Positions 16,881-24,861 of a stretch of 45,423 nt of DNA are shown here, piece by piece; the first letter of the stretch is position 1, and each line of letters opens with the position of its first letter. The notes below the pieces were generated by a model that did not search any database, was not told where the DNA came from, and saw only the letters and a program-made list of their open reading frames with translations. The DNA lies in assembly GCA_050329415.1 (NCBI GenBank), contig JBHJOS010000084.1, forward strand, positions 1 through 45,423, given 5' to 3'. The stretch is from JANNOG01 sp050329415. GTDB taxonomy: Bacteria; Actinomycetota; Actinomycetes; Actinomycetales; JBBAYJ01. Position numbers and translations under genes: made by a program.

Positions 16881-17108
16881 ATGAGAACGACGCTGACGCT
16901 CGATGACGACATCGCGCGGGTTGCTCGGCAGCTAGCCCGGGCCCAGCATCGCTCTCTGGGCCAGATCGTCAGCGAGCTGGCTCGTCGCGGCCTGGCCCCG
17001 AACCGGCGGTTCGACGACGGGCCCGGCGGTTTCCCGGTGGTGCGCTCGACGGCTGCTTCACGGCCGATCACGGCCGATGACGTCGCCGACGCGCTCGACG
17101 AACCGTGA
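16881..17108 (+). CDS. VapB-type antitoxin (ribbon-helix-helix-like)
   Basis: A 75-residue protein: MRTTLTLDDDIARVARQLAR gives the strand and first helix of a VapB-type DNA-binding dimer, and HRSLGQIVSELARRGL the second helix. The tail (GGFPVVRSTAASRPITADDV) is the flexible toxin-binding part. Its stop overlaps the toxin start as GTGA. Known role: masks the toxin nuclease and represses its own promoter as a toxin-antitoxin complex. The ATG sits seven bases after a -10 box, so the message is probably leaderless. Confidence 0.85.
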   Translation: MRTTLTLDDDIARVARQLARAQHRSLGQIVSELARRGLAPNRRFDDGPGGFPVVRSTAASRPITADDVADALDEP

Positions 17109-17524
17109 CGGCTCTGCTGGACGTCAATGTCCTCGTCGCCTTGGCTTGGCCCGAGCACCTCCATCACAGCCAAGCCTCGGTCTGGTTCGCCCACCACTGT
17201 GACGAGTCCTGGGCGACGACACCTGTGACGGAGCTCGGTCTGCTGCGCCTCTCGACGAATCCGCGCGTCGTGGGCGACGCGCTCACGCCGGCCGAGGGCA
17301 TTGAGCTGTTGCGGCGCCTCCGCGGCGTCCCCACGCACCAGTTCTGGCCGGACGACATCGCCGTGGGAGGCGAGGACGTGGACTGGATGACCGTTCACAC
17401 CCATCGGCAGGTGACCGACGCTCGTCTCGTCGGCATCGCACGTCGACATGGTGGCCTCTTGGCCACGCTCGATCGTGATCTGGTTCGGCGACACGGACCC
17501 GACGCCGTTCTCGTCGAGACCTGA
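17105..17524 (+). CDS. VapC-type PIN-domain toxin
   Basis: A 139-residue PIN nuclease from GTG 17105. The four acidic residues expected for Mg-dependent RNA cleavage can be placed at D6 (LLDVNVLVAL), E43 (VTELGLLRLS), D105 (TDARLVGIAR) and D123 (ATLDRDLV). Known role: cleaves specific RNAs, often tRNAs or rRNA, when the antitoxin is lost. It forms a coupled pair with the antitoxin upstream. Confidence 0.9.
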   Translation: MTALLDVNVLVALAWPEHLHHSQASVWFAHHCDESWATTPVTELGLLRLSTNPRVVGDALTPAEGIELLRRLRGVPTHQFWPDDIAVGGEDVDWMTVHTHRQVTDARLVGIARRHGGLLATLDRDLVRRHGPDAVLVET

Positions 17525-17617
17525 GTCCTTCGCAACCGTTCGAGGTCGGCGGGTCCTCCGCAGGCTGAACCACGGGCACGCGTCGCACACCGCGCGGGCG
17601 TCGCGGAGGATGGCGGC

Positions 17618-18277
17618 ATGGACGTCGTCATCGCCGGGGGCCACGGGAAGATCGCCATGCGGCTCGGGGAGCTGCTGGCCACGCGCGGGGAGCGGGTCCG
17701 CGGCCTGGTCCGCAACCCGGATCACCAGGACGACCTGCGGGTCCGGGGGATGGAGCCGGTGGTGGTCGACCTCGAGCAGGTGGCGGTCGACGCGGTCGCC
17801 GCCGCGGTGGCCGGTGCCGACGCCGTGGTGTTCGCGGCGGGGGCCGGCCCGGGCAGCGGCCCCGCCCGCAAGGCCACGATGGACCTTGGCGGGGCCGTGC
17901 TGCTGCTCGACGCCGCCCGAGAGGCCGGCGTCGCGCGCTACGTCGTCGTGAGTTCGATGGGAGCCGACGCGGGCGCACCGGACGACGGCGCGTTCGGCAG
18001 CTACCTGCGGGCGAAGGGGATGGCGGACGATGCCGTCCGCTCGAGCGACCGGGCTTGGACCGTGGTCCGGCCGGGCGCGCTCACCAACGCCCCCGGGACC
18101 GGGCTGGTCGGGGTCGGCCGCGCCCTGCCGCGGGGGTCGGTGGCCCGCGACGACGTGGCGGCCGTGCTGGCGGCGGTGCTGGACGAGCCGGGCACGGGCG
18201 GGGTGACGTTCGACCTCACCGAGGGAACGCGGCCGGTCGCCGAGGCTGTCGCCGATCTGGTACCGACTGCCGGCTGA
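17618..18277 (+). CDS. NAD(P)-binding SDR-like protein (YwnB/NmrA-like)
   Basis: A 219-residue atypical short-chain dehydrogenase. It starts MDVVIAGGHGKIAMRLGELL, a GGxGxIA nucleotide-binding loop, followed by RGLVRNPDHQDDL. YVVVSSMGADAG and SYLRAKGMADDAVRSSDRAW replace the classic YxxxK site with a lone Lys, as in NmrA/YwnB-like proteins. WTVVRPGALTNAPGTG and SVARDDVAAVLAAVLDEP are also typical. Known relatives are reductases or redox sensors; the substrate is unknown. It stands alone: 93 bases after the VapBC pair and converging with the next gene. Confidence 0.85.
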   Translation: MDVVIAGGHGKIAMRLGELLATRGERVRGLVRNPDHQDDLRVRGMEPVVVDLEQVAVDAVAAAVAGADAVVFAAGAGPGSGPARKATMDLGGAVLLLDAAREAGVARYVVVSSMGADAGAPDDGAFGSYLRAKGMADDAVRSSDRAWTVVRPGALTNAPGTGLVGVGRALPRGSVARDDVAAVLAAVLDEPGTGGVTFDLTEGTRPVAEAVADLVPTAG

Positions 18278-18420
18278 GGGAACTGACGTGTCACGCTACT
18301 GACGCGTCGTGTCAGCAGCGTGGCGTGCATGTTCGTCGATCGTCGAGCGGAACGTCGATGCCGCGCCCCCCGGCGTGGGCGTCGTCACCGCGGCCGACAT
18401 GTTCCCCGGCTCGGTGGACG

Positions 18421-19314
18421 TCAGCCGCTGAGGCCGCCCGCCGCCCGCCGCTCGGCGACGGCGGACTCGGCCGCCTGACGGGCCGCATCGAGTCGCGCGG
18501 ACGCGGCCGCGGCCGCGGCGAGCCCGGTCTCCGCGGCCCGCAGCGACTCCTGGGCCTCGGCGAGGCGCCGGCCGAGTTCGTCGACCAGGGCAGCGGCATC
18601 GTCGCGCCGGGCCCGGACCGCCTCCTCCCGGCGGCTCGCGTCGTCCGCCGCTGCCCGGGCGGCCGCGAGGTCCCCCTCGGCGACCGCGAGCGCGTCCGCC
18701 GCCGCCCGTCGGTGCCGCGCGAGGACGTCCTCGCCCCGTCCCGGTTCGGGTTCCGCCTCCGGTTCCACGGGCCGCTGCTCGACGACCGGCCGCAGGACCG
18801 CCGCGGCGGCCTCGACGTCCACCTCGCCGAAGCCGGAGTAGACCAGTGCCCGGGTGAGCGTGCCGGAGGTGACGGCCGCCGCGGCCGCCTCGGTCGCCAC
18901 CGCCGCGGTCAGGGTCTCCGTCAGCTCCCGCTGCACCGTCGCGGAGACGGGCTGACCAGCAGTCGCCCCCAGCTCCCCGGCCCGCACCACGAGCGTCGGG
19001 ACCAGCTTCCGGCGCCGCTGGTCGAGCTCGCGCAGCGCCGCGGCATCGAGCCCGGCCTGGGCGGCGCGCGTCCGGTCGCCGAGGGCCGCCAGCTCCCCCA
19101 GGCCGGAGGCTCCCTCGGAGTCGCGTGCCAGGAGGTTCACCAGCCACGCCGTGACGGTGGGCCGCCGCAGCTTCCCGATCGCGGCCGCCGCCTCGCGAGC
19201 CCCGGCCGCCCGGGCCCGCGCCACCCACTCCGAGCGGCGGGACAGGAACTCGCTCGGCGCCGCCCCGTACACGTCCTGCGCCGCCTTCTCGAGGTCGACG
19301 CTGCCCGCGGTCAC
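18421..19314 (-). CDS. Ala-rich helical protein of unknown function
   Basis: A 297-residue protein from GTG 19314; a longer start at 19374 would overlap the divergent gene's start. I do not recognise a named domain. The N-terminal 100 residues (DLEKAAQDVYGAAPSEFL, RRPTVTAWLVNLLARD, DLAALRELDQRRRKLV-like) are helical and recur as a conserved actinobacterial protein type, from memory. The middle is Pro/Glu-rich (VEPEAEPEPGRGED). The last 110 residues are a long Ala/Arg/Glu helix likely to form a coiled coil (RHRRAAADALAVAEGDLAAA, ESLRAAETGLAAAAAASARL). There is no signal peptide or membrane segment, so it is cytoplasmic. The gap to 18278 has repeated TGACGTGTC-like words and a 40-codon frame ending at 18431. 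Confidence 0.7.
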   Translation of the reverse strand: MTAGSVDLEKAAQDVYGAAPSEFLSRRSEWVARARAAGAREAAAAIGKLRRPTVTAWLVNLLARDSEGASGLGELAALGDRTRAAQAGLDAAALRELDQRRRKLVPTLVVRAGELGATAGQPVSATVQRELTETLTAAVATEAAAAAVTSGTLTRALVYSGFGEVDVEAAAAVLRPVVEQRPVEPEAEPEPGRGEDVLARHRRAAADALAVAEGDLAAARAAADDASRREEAVRARRDDAAALVDELGRRLAEAQESLRAAETGLAAAAAASARLDAARQAAESAVAERRAAGGLSG

Positions 19315-19372
19315 GCCCGCATCGTCCCCCGGTCCCGGGTGCCTGTCCGGGGTCCGGAGTACAACACCGGGC

Positions 19373-19933
19373 ATGGTGACGAACTCCGCGGATCACGCGA
19401 CCGAGGGACCGCCGGTCGCCGAGCGACCCGAGATGCCGGACGGGTACGGCGTCCCGGACGGCACCGACGGCCTGCTGCCGTGGGAGGTGGTGGACGAGCG
19501 ACTGCGCGAGTCCCGGGTCTACTGGATGGCGACCACCCGCCCCGACGGCCGCCCGCACGTGGTGCCGCGCTGGGGCGTGTGGCTGGACGGGCGGCTGTAC
19601 TACGACGGCGCGCCGACCACCGTGCACGCCCGCAATCTCCGGACGAATCCGCACTGCGCCCTCCACCTGGAGGACGGCACCCGGGCCGCGGTGCTCGAGG
19701 GCACGGCGGCGCCCGCGACTCCGCCCGGGCCCGGGCTGGGAGGCCGGATCTCCGCCGAGATGAGCCGGAAGTACGGGGTCGACGGGTACTCCCCGCCGCC
19801 TGACAGCTGGGACGGCGAGGCGGCCGGCGGGCTGTGTGTGTTCACTCCGGTCAAGGGGCTCGCCTGGCACAGCTTCCCGGCGGACGTCACGCGCTACCGG
19901 TTCGACGCGGATCCCGCGGCCCACCGCCCCTGA
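19373..19933 (+). CDS. Pyridoxamine 5'-phosphate oxidase-like FMN-binding protein
   Basis: A 186-residue protein from ATG 19373 (a GTG follows at 19376). The split-barrel flavin fold is indicated by SRVYWMATTRPDGRPHVVPR, VWLDGRLYYDGAPTTVHARN and NPHCALHLEDGTRAAVLEGT. KGLAWHSFPADVTRYRFD closes the fold. Known relatives bind FMN, F420 or haem and reduce or protect small molecules; stand-alone members are mostly uncharacterised. The cofactor cannot be decided here. It is divergent from the helical protein gene. Confidence 0.87.
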   Translation: MVTNSADHATEGPPVAERPEMPDGYGVPDGTDGLLPWEVVDERLRESRVYWMATTRPDGRPHVVPRWGVWLDGRLYYDGAPTTVHARNLRTNPHCALHLEDGTRAAVLEGTAAPATPPGPGLGGRISAEMSRKYGVDGYSPPPDSWDGEAAGGLCVFTPVKGLAWHSFPADVTRYRFDADPAAHRP

Positions 19934-20044
19934 CGTCGGCGCCGCCCCTCTCGTCGACCCCGGGCCGACCCCCGGTGCCGCGTGCCCCGGGACGCGTGCC
20001 TATCGTTCCTCGAACGCCGTGATCACGGACAAGGGGGTACCGGC

Positions 20045-22207
20045 GTGGGAATCCAGACCGCCCTGGACGCCGTCGAGCGGGCCGAACGAATCGTCGACGC
20101 CCTGCGGTACGCCGACGACCTCGCCTTCGAGGCCAGCCGCGACGGCGGGCCCCGCACGGTCCGGGTCCTGTCCGGGGCGCTGACCGGGGACGACCAGCTG
20201 ACGGCGATCGCCGCGGCCCATGCCCTCGGACGGGTCGTCGACCAGCGCGCCGACGAGATCCTGGGCCGCCTGCTGTCGTCGGACCGCCCCTTCCTCGTCG
20301 AGCACGCCGCCTGGGTGCTCGCGGCGCGCCGGCCCGTGCCGGGCGCCGTCGCACGCCTGGTCCGGCTGGTCGTCGCGGGCGGCTTCCCGGCGATGATCGC
20401 TCAGCGGACCCTGGAGCAGTGGTCGGCCGCAGCCCCCGACACCGTGGCCGTGGCCCTGGAGAGCGCCCTGCTCGGGGCCTGGTCCCAGGAGGCGCGCCGG
20501 GCCCTCGTCGACACCCTCGGTCTGGTGCGCGACCCGATCGCCACCGGTCCCCTCCTCGCCGTCGCGGGGAATCCGGAGGAGGCGCCGGCCGTCCGCGCCG
20601 CAGCGGTCGCCGCGCTCGGCGAGCGCCGCGGCGAGGTCGGCGTGGCGGCCGCGGTCGACCAGCTGACCGGTGCCGACGGGCCGCTCGGCGCCGTCGCCCG
20701 GCTCGCCCTGGTCGACCTCCTCACCGCCACGGAGCCCACCGGACGGCAGGGCGGTGGCCTCACGATCGGCCAGCTGGTGCTGCACGCGGACATCGACCCG
20801 GGCCTGGAGAGCGCGGGCAGCGGTGCCACCGGCGGCATCGCGACGCTGCTCGTGCGGCTCGGGGACGCGCTGGTCACCGCGGGGGACGGCGCCCCGCGGA
20901 TCGACCGGGTCCTCACGATGTCGCGCGGGACGGCGGAGGAGACGCTCGCCGACCTCGCCGAGGTGGCGGGCGACCCGTCGGGTCACCTGTACGGGCGAGT
21001 GCCTCTGCTGCCCGACCCGGTCGCCGGTGCCGACGCCTGGTCGCACCGGGTCGCGGCGCGGCGCGGCGTCCGCCGGCTGCTGCGGGCCGTCGGCGGCCTC
21101 GACGTGCTGCACCTGCGGATGGCGGACGTGGGCAGCCTGGTCGCGGCCGAGGTCGCCTACGAGGCGGACATTCCCGTGGTGTTCACCCTCGCCCCCGACC
21201 CGCCGGCCGTCATCCACGCGCTCGATCTCGCGGGTCGCCTGAATCGCCGGACCTTCGGCGAGGCTGATCTCGCCGAGCACTACTGGTTCCGCACCCGCCT
21301 CGTGCAGCGGCTCGCCGGCAACGCCGCGCACACGGTCCTCTTTCCCCGCCCCGAGCTGGCCGACGACCTGCGGCGGCTGCTCGGGGTCGACGTCACCGCG
21401 CGACCGGAGCGCCACACCGTCGTGCCCGAGGGGATCGACCTCGACCTCGCCGACGCCGCCGCCGGCGAGGCCGCTGCCCACGCCGCCGGCGCCGCCCCGA
21501 CCCCGGCCCTGCAGGAGCTGCGGTCCCTGCTCGGGACCTTGCCGCCCGAGCGCCGGGGCCTGCCGCTGATCACGAGCGTCGGGCGCCTGCACCGGGTCAA
21601 GGGGATGGCCGCGCTGGTCCGCGCCTGGCACCGGTCCCCGCTGGCCGAGCGCGCGAACCTGCTCGTCGTCGGTGGTGACCTCGCCGCCCCCGGCCCGGAC
21701 GAGCGGGAGCAGCTGGCCCGGATCGACCGGCTCCTGCCTGCCGCCGAGCGCGCCGGTGCCGGCCTGCTCCTGCCCGGTCACCGGGCGAACGGCACCGTCG
21801 CCCGGTGGCTGGCCGCCACCCGCACCGGGGTGCCGGGTCTGGCGGCCCCGGGCGGGGTCTACGTGTGCGCGAGCGTCAAGGAGGAGTTCGGGCTGGCGCT
21901 GCTGGAGGCGATGGCGGCCGGGCTCCTGGTGGTGGCCCCGGACGCCGGCGGCCCGGCCACCTACGTCGAGGACGGGGTCACGGGCCGGCTCACCCGGACC
22001 TGGGACGCCGATCAGTTGGCGGCCGCCGTCACCGACGCCCTCGACGCCTCGCAGGCCGAGACCACGGCCGATCGGGCCGCCCGCTCACGCGCCCTCGTCG
22101 CTGAGCGCTTCACCGTGGCGGCGATGGCGCGGACTCTGACGAGCGTGTACGGCGGGGTGGCGGACGAGCACCGGCACCTCGCGCACCGCCTGGCCGCGGC
22201 GGGATGA
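20045..22207 (+). CDS. GT4-family glycosyltransferase with N-terminal HEAT-like domain
   Basis: A 720-residue protein from GTG 20045 (AAGGGGG upstream). Residues about 20-230 are a helical-repeat region of HEAT type (LTAIAAAHALGRVVDQRADE, FLVEHAAWVLAARRPVPGAV, AVRAAAVAALGERRGEVGVA). From about 244 follows a GT-B enzyme: GGIATLLVRLGDALVTAG with the donor-side glycine loop, SVGRLHRVKGMAALVRAW near 511 and the EX7E motif in KEEFGLALLEAMAAG near 612. Known GT4 enzymes retain sugar configuration using nucleotide sugars. Fusion to HEAT repeats is unusual and suggests a protein partner or acceptor. The stop overlaps the next gene by four bases (ATGA). The sugar and acceptor are unknown. Confidence 0.85.
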   Translation: MGIQTALDAVERAERIVDALRYADDLAFEASRDGGPRTVRVLSGALTGDDQLTAIAAAHALGRVVDQRADEILGRLLSSDRPFLVEHAAWVLAARRPVPGAVARLVRLVVAGGFPAMIAQRTLEQWSAAAPDTVAVALESALLGAWSQEARRALVDTLGLVRDPIATGPLLAVAGNPEEAPAVRAAAVAALGERRGEVGVAAAVDQLTGADGPLGAVARLALVDLLTATEPTGRQGGGLTIGQLVLHADIDPGLESAGSGATGGIATLLVRLGDALVTAGDGAPRIDRVLTMSRGTAEETLADLAEVAGDPSGHLYGRVPLLPDPVAGADAWSHRVAARRGVRRLLRAVGGLDVLHLRMADVGSLVAAEVAYEADIPVVFTLAPDPPAVIHALDLAGRLNRRTFGEADLAEHYWFRTRLVQRLAGNAAHTVLFPRPELADDLRRLLGVDVTARPERHTVVPEGIDLDLADAAAGEAAAHAAGAAPTPALQELRSLLGTLPPERRGLPLITSVGRLHRVKGMAALVRAWHRSPLAERANLLVVGGDLAAPGPDEREQLARIDRLLPAAERAGAGLLLPGHRANGTVARWLAATRTGVPGLAAPGGVYVCASVKEEFGLALLEAMAAGLLVVAPDAGGPATYVEDGVTGRLTRTWDADQLAAAVTDALDASQAETTADRAARSRALVAERFTVAAMARTLTSVYGGVADEHRHLAHRLAAAG

Positions 22208-23505
22208 CGCTCCTCGTCGTCAGCCCGGACTACGCCTCGCACCTGCTGCCCCTGGCAAGTCTTGCCACCGCCTGGCGGGACCGGGGCCAGCGGGTCGTGG
22301 TCGCGACCGGTGAGGCGACCGCCGGGATCGTCGCGGGGTTCGGCTACGAGCGGGTGGACCTGCGACTCGGGCGCGGGTCCAACCCCGGAGTGATCCGGGC
22401 CGAGCAGCAACCACGGGGCGAGGACGAGGCGCTGCGCGGGTTCTTCGACGCGACCCGGCAGGGCTCGGTCGAGACCCTCGCCTTCCAGGCCCGGGCTCGC
22501 TCGACCGATCTCATGTGGGAACCCGTGCCGACGGCACGGGCCGTGCTCGACGTCGTGGACGCCGTGCGTCCCGAGCACGTCCTCGTCGACCACTTGGCGT
22601 TCACCGCGCGCCTGGCACTGAGCGCGGCCGGGGTCCGCCATGCCGACGTCGTCCTCGGCCACCCGACGGCCCTGCCCGTCGGCGAGGAGGTCTACGGCCT
22701 GCCCCCGGCCTGGCCGGGCACGTTCCGGCCCGAGGGGCCCCGGCTGGCCGAGTTGCGCCGGCTCTGCGAGGACGTGCGCGATGCCTTCACCGACCAGTGG
22801 AACGCCGCGCTCACCGAGCTGGACCCCGGCGCCACCGCGAGCCCGGACGCCTTCGCCGAGCACGGGGATCTCCTGCTGCTCAACCACCCCGCCGAGCTCG
22901 CCGACCCGGCGCGGACCGCGCTCCTGCCGCCGCACGCCTTCCTCGGCTCCGCCGTCCGGGACGAGCCGGCCGACCCGGAGGTGGAGACCTGGCTGGCTGC
23001 GGGCGACGCGCCCGTCGTGTACGTCAGCCTCGGGAGCTTCCTGTCCGTGCGCGCCGATGTCCTCGCCCGGGTGGCGGCCGCGCTGCGGGAGCTGCCGGTG
23101 CGGGTGGCGCTGGCGACCGGGTCGGCACCGGTCGCCGAGCTGGGGGCGATGCCGGGGTCATGGCTGGTGCGGGAGTACCTGCCGCAGGTCCGGCTGCTCC
23201 GGTCGGCCGCTGCGGCGGTGACGCACGGCGGCAACAACAGCGTCACCGAGGCGATGACCTTCGGCGTGCCGCTGGTCGTGCTGCCGTTCTCGACGGACCA
23301 GTTCGCCGCGGCGGCGAGCGTCGAGGCCGCGGGCGTCGGCGTCGCATTGCCGCCCAACACGGCGTCCGTCGCGGAACTGCGGGAAGCCGTCCGGGCCGTC
23401 GACGGCTCACCGCGCGATCGGTCGCACGCGGTGGCGGCAGCCCTGCAGGCGGACCCCGGGCCGGCGCGGGCCCGTCGTGCGGTCCTGGCGGGCGCCCGGT
23501 GCTGA
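22204..23505 (+). CDS. UGT/MGT-family glycosyltransferase
   Basis: A 433-residue GT1-type enzyme whose ATG overlaps the GT4 stop. The N-terminal half starts MTLLVVSPDYASHLLPLASL with the acceptor-side His (SH). The donor-binding signature is HGGNNSVTEAMTFGVPLVVL near residue 340, followed by PFSTDQFAAAASVEAAGVGV. VVYVSLGSFLSVRADVLARV is the usual linker strand. Known relatives glycosylate macrolides, lipids or other small acceptors. Coupled to the HEAT-GT4 gene, it probably works on the same glycoconjugate. No polyketide or cell-wall genes lie nearby to name the acceptor. Confidence 0.9.
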   Translation: MTLLVVSPDYASHLLPLASLATAWRDRGQRVVVATGEATAGIVAGFGYERVDLRLGRGSNPGVIRAEQQPRGEDEALRGFFDATRQGSVETLAFQARARSTDLMWEPVPTARAVLDVVDAVRPEHVLVDHLAFTARLALSAAGVRHADVVLGHPTALPVGEEVYGLPPAWPGTFRPEGPRLAELRRLCEDVRDAFTDQWNAALTELDPGATASPDAFAEHGDLLLLNHPAELADPARTALLPPHAFLGSAVRDEPADPEVETWLAAGDAPVVYVSLGSFLSVRADVLARVAAALRELPVRVALATGSAPVAELGAMPGSWLVREYLPQVRLLRSAAAAVTHGGNNSVTEAMTFGVPLVVLPFSTDQFAAAASVEAAGVGVALPPNTASVAELREAVRAVDGSPRDRSHAVAAALQADPGPARARRAVLAGARC

Positions 23506-23550
23506 CGTCACCGGATCCCCGACGGGCGGACCCCGGGCACGTGCCGTCGG

Positions 23551-23937
23551 CTACGGCCCGACGACCTCGACGCCGTGCGCGTCGGCAGCGGCCGACATGC
23601 CGGAGTCCGTCGTGACCACGGGGCAGGCGAGCCGCGAGGCCATCGCCAGGTACCAGGCGTCAGCGTAGGTGGCGTTGTCCCGGAACCGGAGCGCCCGCAC
23701 CGGGTCCGTCGCGTCGTACTCCCGCCGGCACGGGGTCGAGGTGAATGCTCGGATCAGCCGGTCGGCGGAGCCCGCGGAGACGGCGTCCCGCCGCTCCGCG
23801 CGGACCAGAGCGGAACCGACCTCGAAGTCGACGTGAGGCGGGGAGATGCACAGGTCACCGAGGAGCAGGTCCGCCGCCGCGGCGGGGAGGTCACCGAGGA
23901 GCAGGTCCACCCAGACGGTGGCGTCGACGACGATCAC
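23551..23937 (-). CDS. VapC-type PIN-domain toxin (second pair)
   Basis: A 128-residue PIN nuclease from GTG 23937, overlapping the antitoxin stop as GTGA. Acidic residues fit D5 (VVDATVWVDLL), E39 (HVDFEVGSALV), D93 (TYADAWYLAMA) and D111 (VTTDSGMSAAA). The YADAWYLAMA helix is typical of VapC. Known role: toxin of a type II pair acting on RNA. Longer readings from upstream in the same frame run through the antitoxin gene and are shadows. Confidence 0.9.
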   Translation of the reverse strand: MIVVDATVWVDLLLGDLPAAAADLLLGDLCISPPHVDFEVGSALVRAERRDAVSAGSADRLIRAFTSTPCRREYDATDPVRALRFRDNATYADAWYLAMASRLACPVVTTDSGMSAAADAHGVEVVGP

Positions 23938-24191
23938 GCGTACTCCTCGCGGACCTCCCGGACCAGTTGGGCACCAGTCACACCGGACCGCCGGGGAAGC
24001 CCGAGATCCCGCTGCAGGTCTCCGAGATCGTCCAGCCACCGCCGCATGGCCCGCTTCCGGAGCTCGGCCTCCGCATCGGCGGCCATGAGCTTGCGCAGGT
24101 AGGCCGAGACCGAGGCATGCTCGGCCGATGCCTTGGCTGCGATGATCTCGGCAATGTCGTCGGGGACGTCTCGCACGTGGATCGTGGCCAC
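23934..24191 (-). CDS. VapB/FitA-like antitoxin (second pair)
   Basis: An 85-residue protein from GTG 24191. MATIHVRDVPDDIAEIIAAK and ASVSAYLRKLMAADAEAELR form the ribbon-helix-helix (FitA-like). The tail (GLPRRSGVTGAQLVREVREE) carries the toxin-binding region. A -10 box ends six bases before the start codon, so the message is probably leaderless. It is coupled to the toxin by a 4-base overlap. Known role: neutralises VapC and represses its own promoter. Confidence 0.87.
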   Translation of the reverse strand: MATIHVRDVPDDIAEIIAAKASAEHASVSAYLRKLMAADAEAELRKRAMRRWLDDLGDLQRDLGLPRRSGVTGAQLVREVREEYA

Positions 24192-24197
24192 CCCCCC

Positions 24198-24203
24198 ATA
24201 GTA
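24198..24203 (-). promoter_or_regulatory. -10 box for the second VapBC message
   Basis: On the minus strand TACTAT is followed by six G bases and then GTG 24191. The spacing puts the transcription start at the start codon (leaderless). The G-run could instead act as a poor ribosome site. Confidence 0.5.
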
Positions 24204-24328
24204 CGCGGGGATGCCCCCTTGTTCGCTAGCGTGGATGCTTGCAGTGCGAGTCAAGTCATCGGTCCGACCGTTGCTGGCGTCGCGTGCCCACCCCGTGGGG
24301 ACGATCGGCGCGGTCGGGCTCGTGCGCC

Positions 24329-24721
24329 TCAGCCGCCGGGCTGGTTGCGGGTCCGGTGCAGCAACCAGTCGCGGGACGTCCGGATGAGCGCGTACCGCAC
24401 GGAGCCGGCCCGGCCGTGGAGGGTGAACACGAGTCGTCGCTCGTTCCGGTCGTGTTCCTCCCACCAGCCCGTGTCGGCGACCGACTTGTCCTCGTCCTCG
24501 TAGGTCAGGTGGTCGAGGTCGTGGTCGGGCACCGCGACGGCGAGCCGGTTGGTGCGGGAGTCCGGGGGCAGCCCGCGCGGCACCGCCCACGATCGCAGCA
24601 CCCCGTGCTCGGCCAGGCGCAGGTCGTAGTGATGCCGCGGGCGGCGGTGCTCGTGCAGCACGAACGGCGGCCACGCGGGGAGCGAGTCGTCGGACACGAC
24701 GCCAGGGTTCACGAGGAACAC
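24329..24721 (-). CDS. Stand-alone LigD 3'-phosphoesterase domain protein
   Basis: A 130-residue reading from GTG 24721. FVLHEHRRPRHHYDLRLAEH, GVLRSWAVPRGLPPDSRTN and VRYALIRTSRDWLLHR match the phosphoesterase (PE) domain at the N-terminus of bacterial DNA ligase D. The catalytic His/Asp cluster (H-x2-YDLRL) is present. The middle is shorter than in LigD. Known role: trims 3' phosphates or ribonucleotides at DNA breaks during end joining. No ligase or Ku gene is in the window. An alternative GTG at 24865 overlaps the TetR stop (GTGA) and would add 48 Arg-rich residues, including the tandem repeat. The gene is last in the ABC-TetR operon. Confidence 0.82.
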   Translation of the reverse strand: MFLVNPGVVSDDSLPAWPPFVLHEHRRPRHHYDLRLAEHGVLRSWAVPRGLPPDSRTNRLAVAVPDHDLDHLTYEDEDKSVADTGWWEEHDRNERRLVFTLHGRAGSVRYALIRTSRDWLLHRTRNQPGG

Positions 24722-24735
24722 GCCGTCCCGAAACC

Positions 24736-24771
24736 CGTTGCAACGTGCAATGTGCAACGTGCAACGTGCAC
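24736..24771. repeat. Heptamer tandem repeat (five units)
   Basis: Units CGTTGCAA, CGTGCAA, TGTGCAA, CGTGCAA and CGTGCAC run head to tail. It lies between the TetR stop and the preferred start of the phosphoesterase gene, and is an AT-richer island. If the longer start of that gene is used it would be translated. Confidence 0.75.
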
Positions 24772-24861
24772 TGGGCAGCGACGCGGAGAGGCGGGACCCG
24801 GCCCACGACGGCGGACGCGGGCGCTCGATCAGCCGTCGACGCCGGCCCGTGGCGCCCCGGT

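Noticed and set aside
18309..18431. A 40-codon plus-strand frame (IVERNVDAAPPGVG, ADMFPGSVDVSR)
   Set aside because: Protein-like in part, but no ribosome site, overlaps the next gene's end and no family is recognised; left in the gap description.
24736..24771. CRISPR array or plasmid iterons
   Set aside because: The repeat unit is only seven bases with no spacers, and no replication or Cas gene is near.
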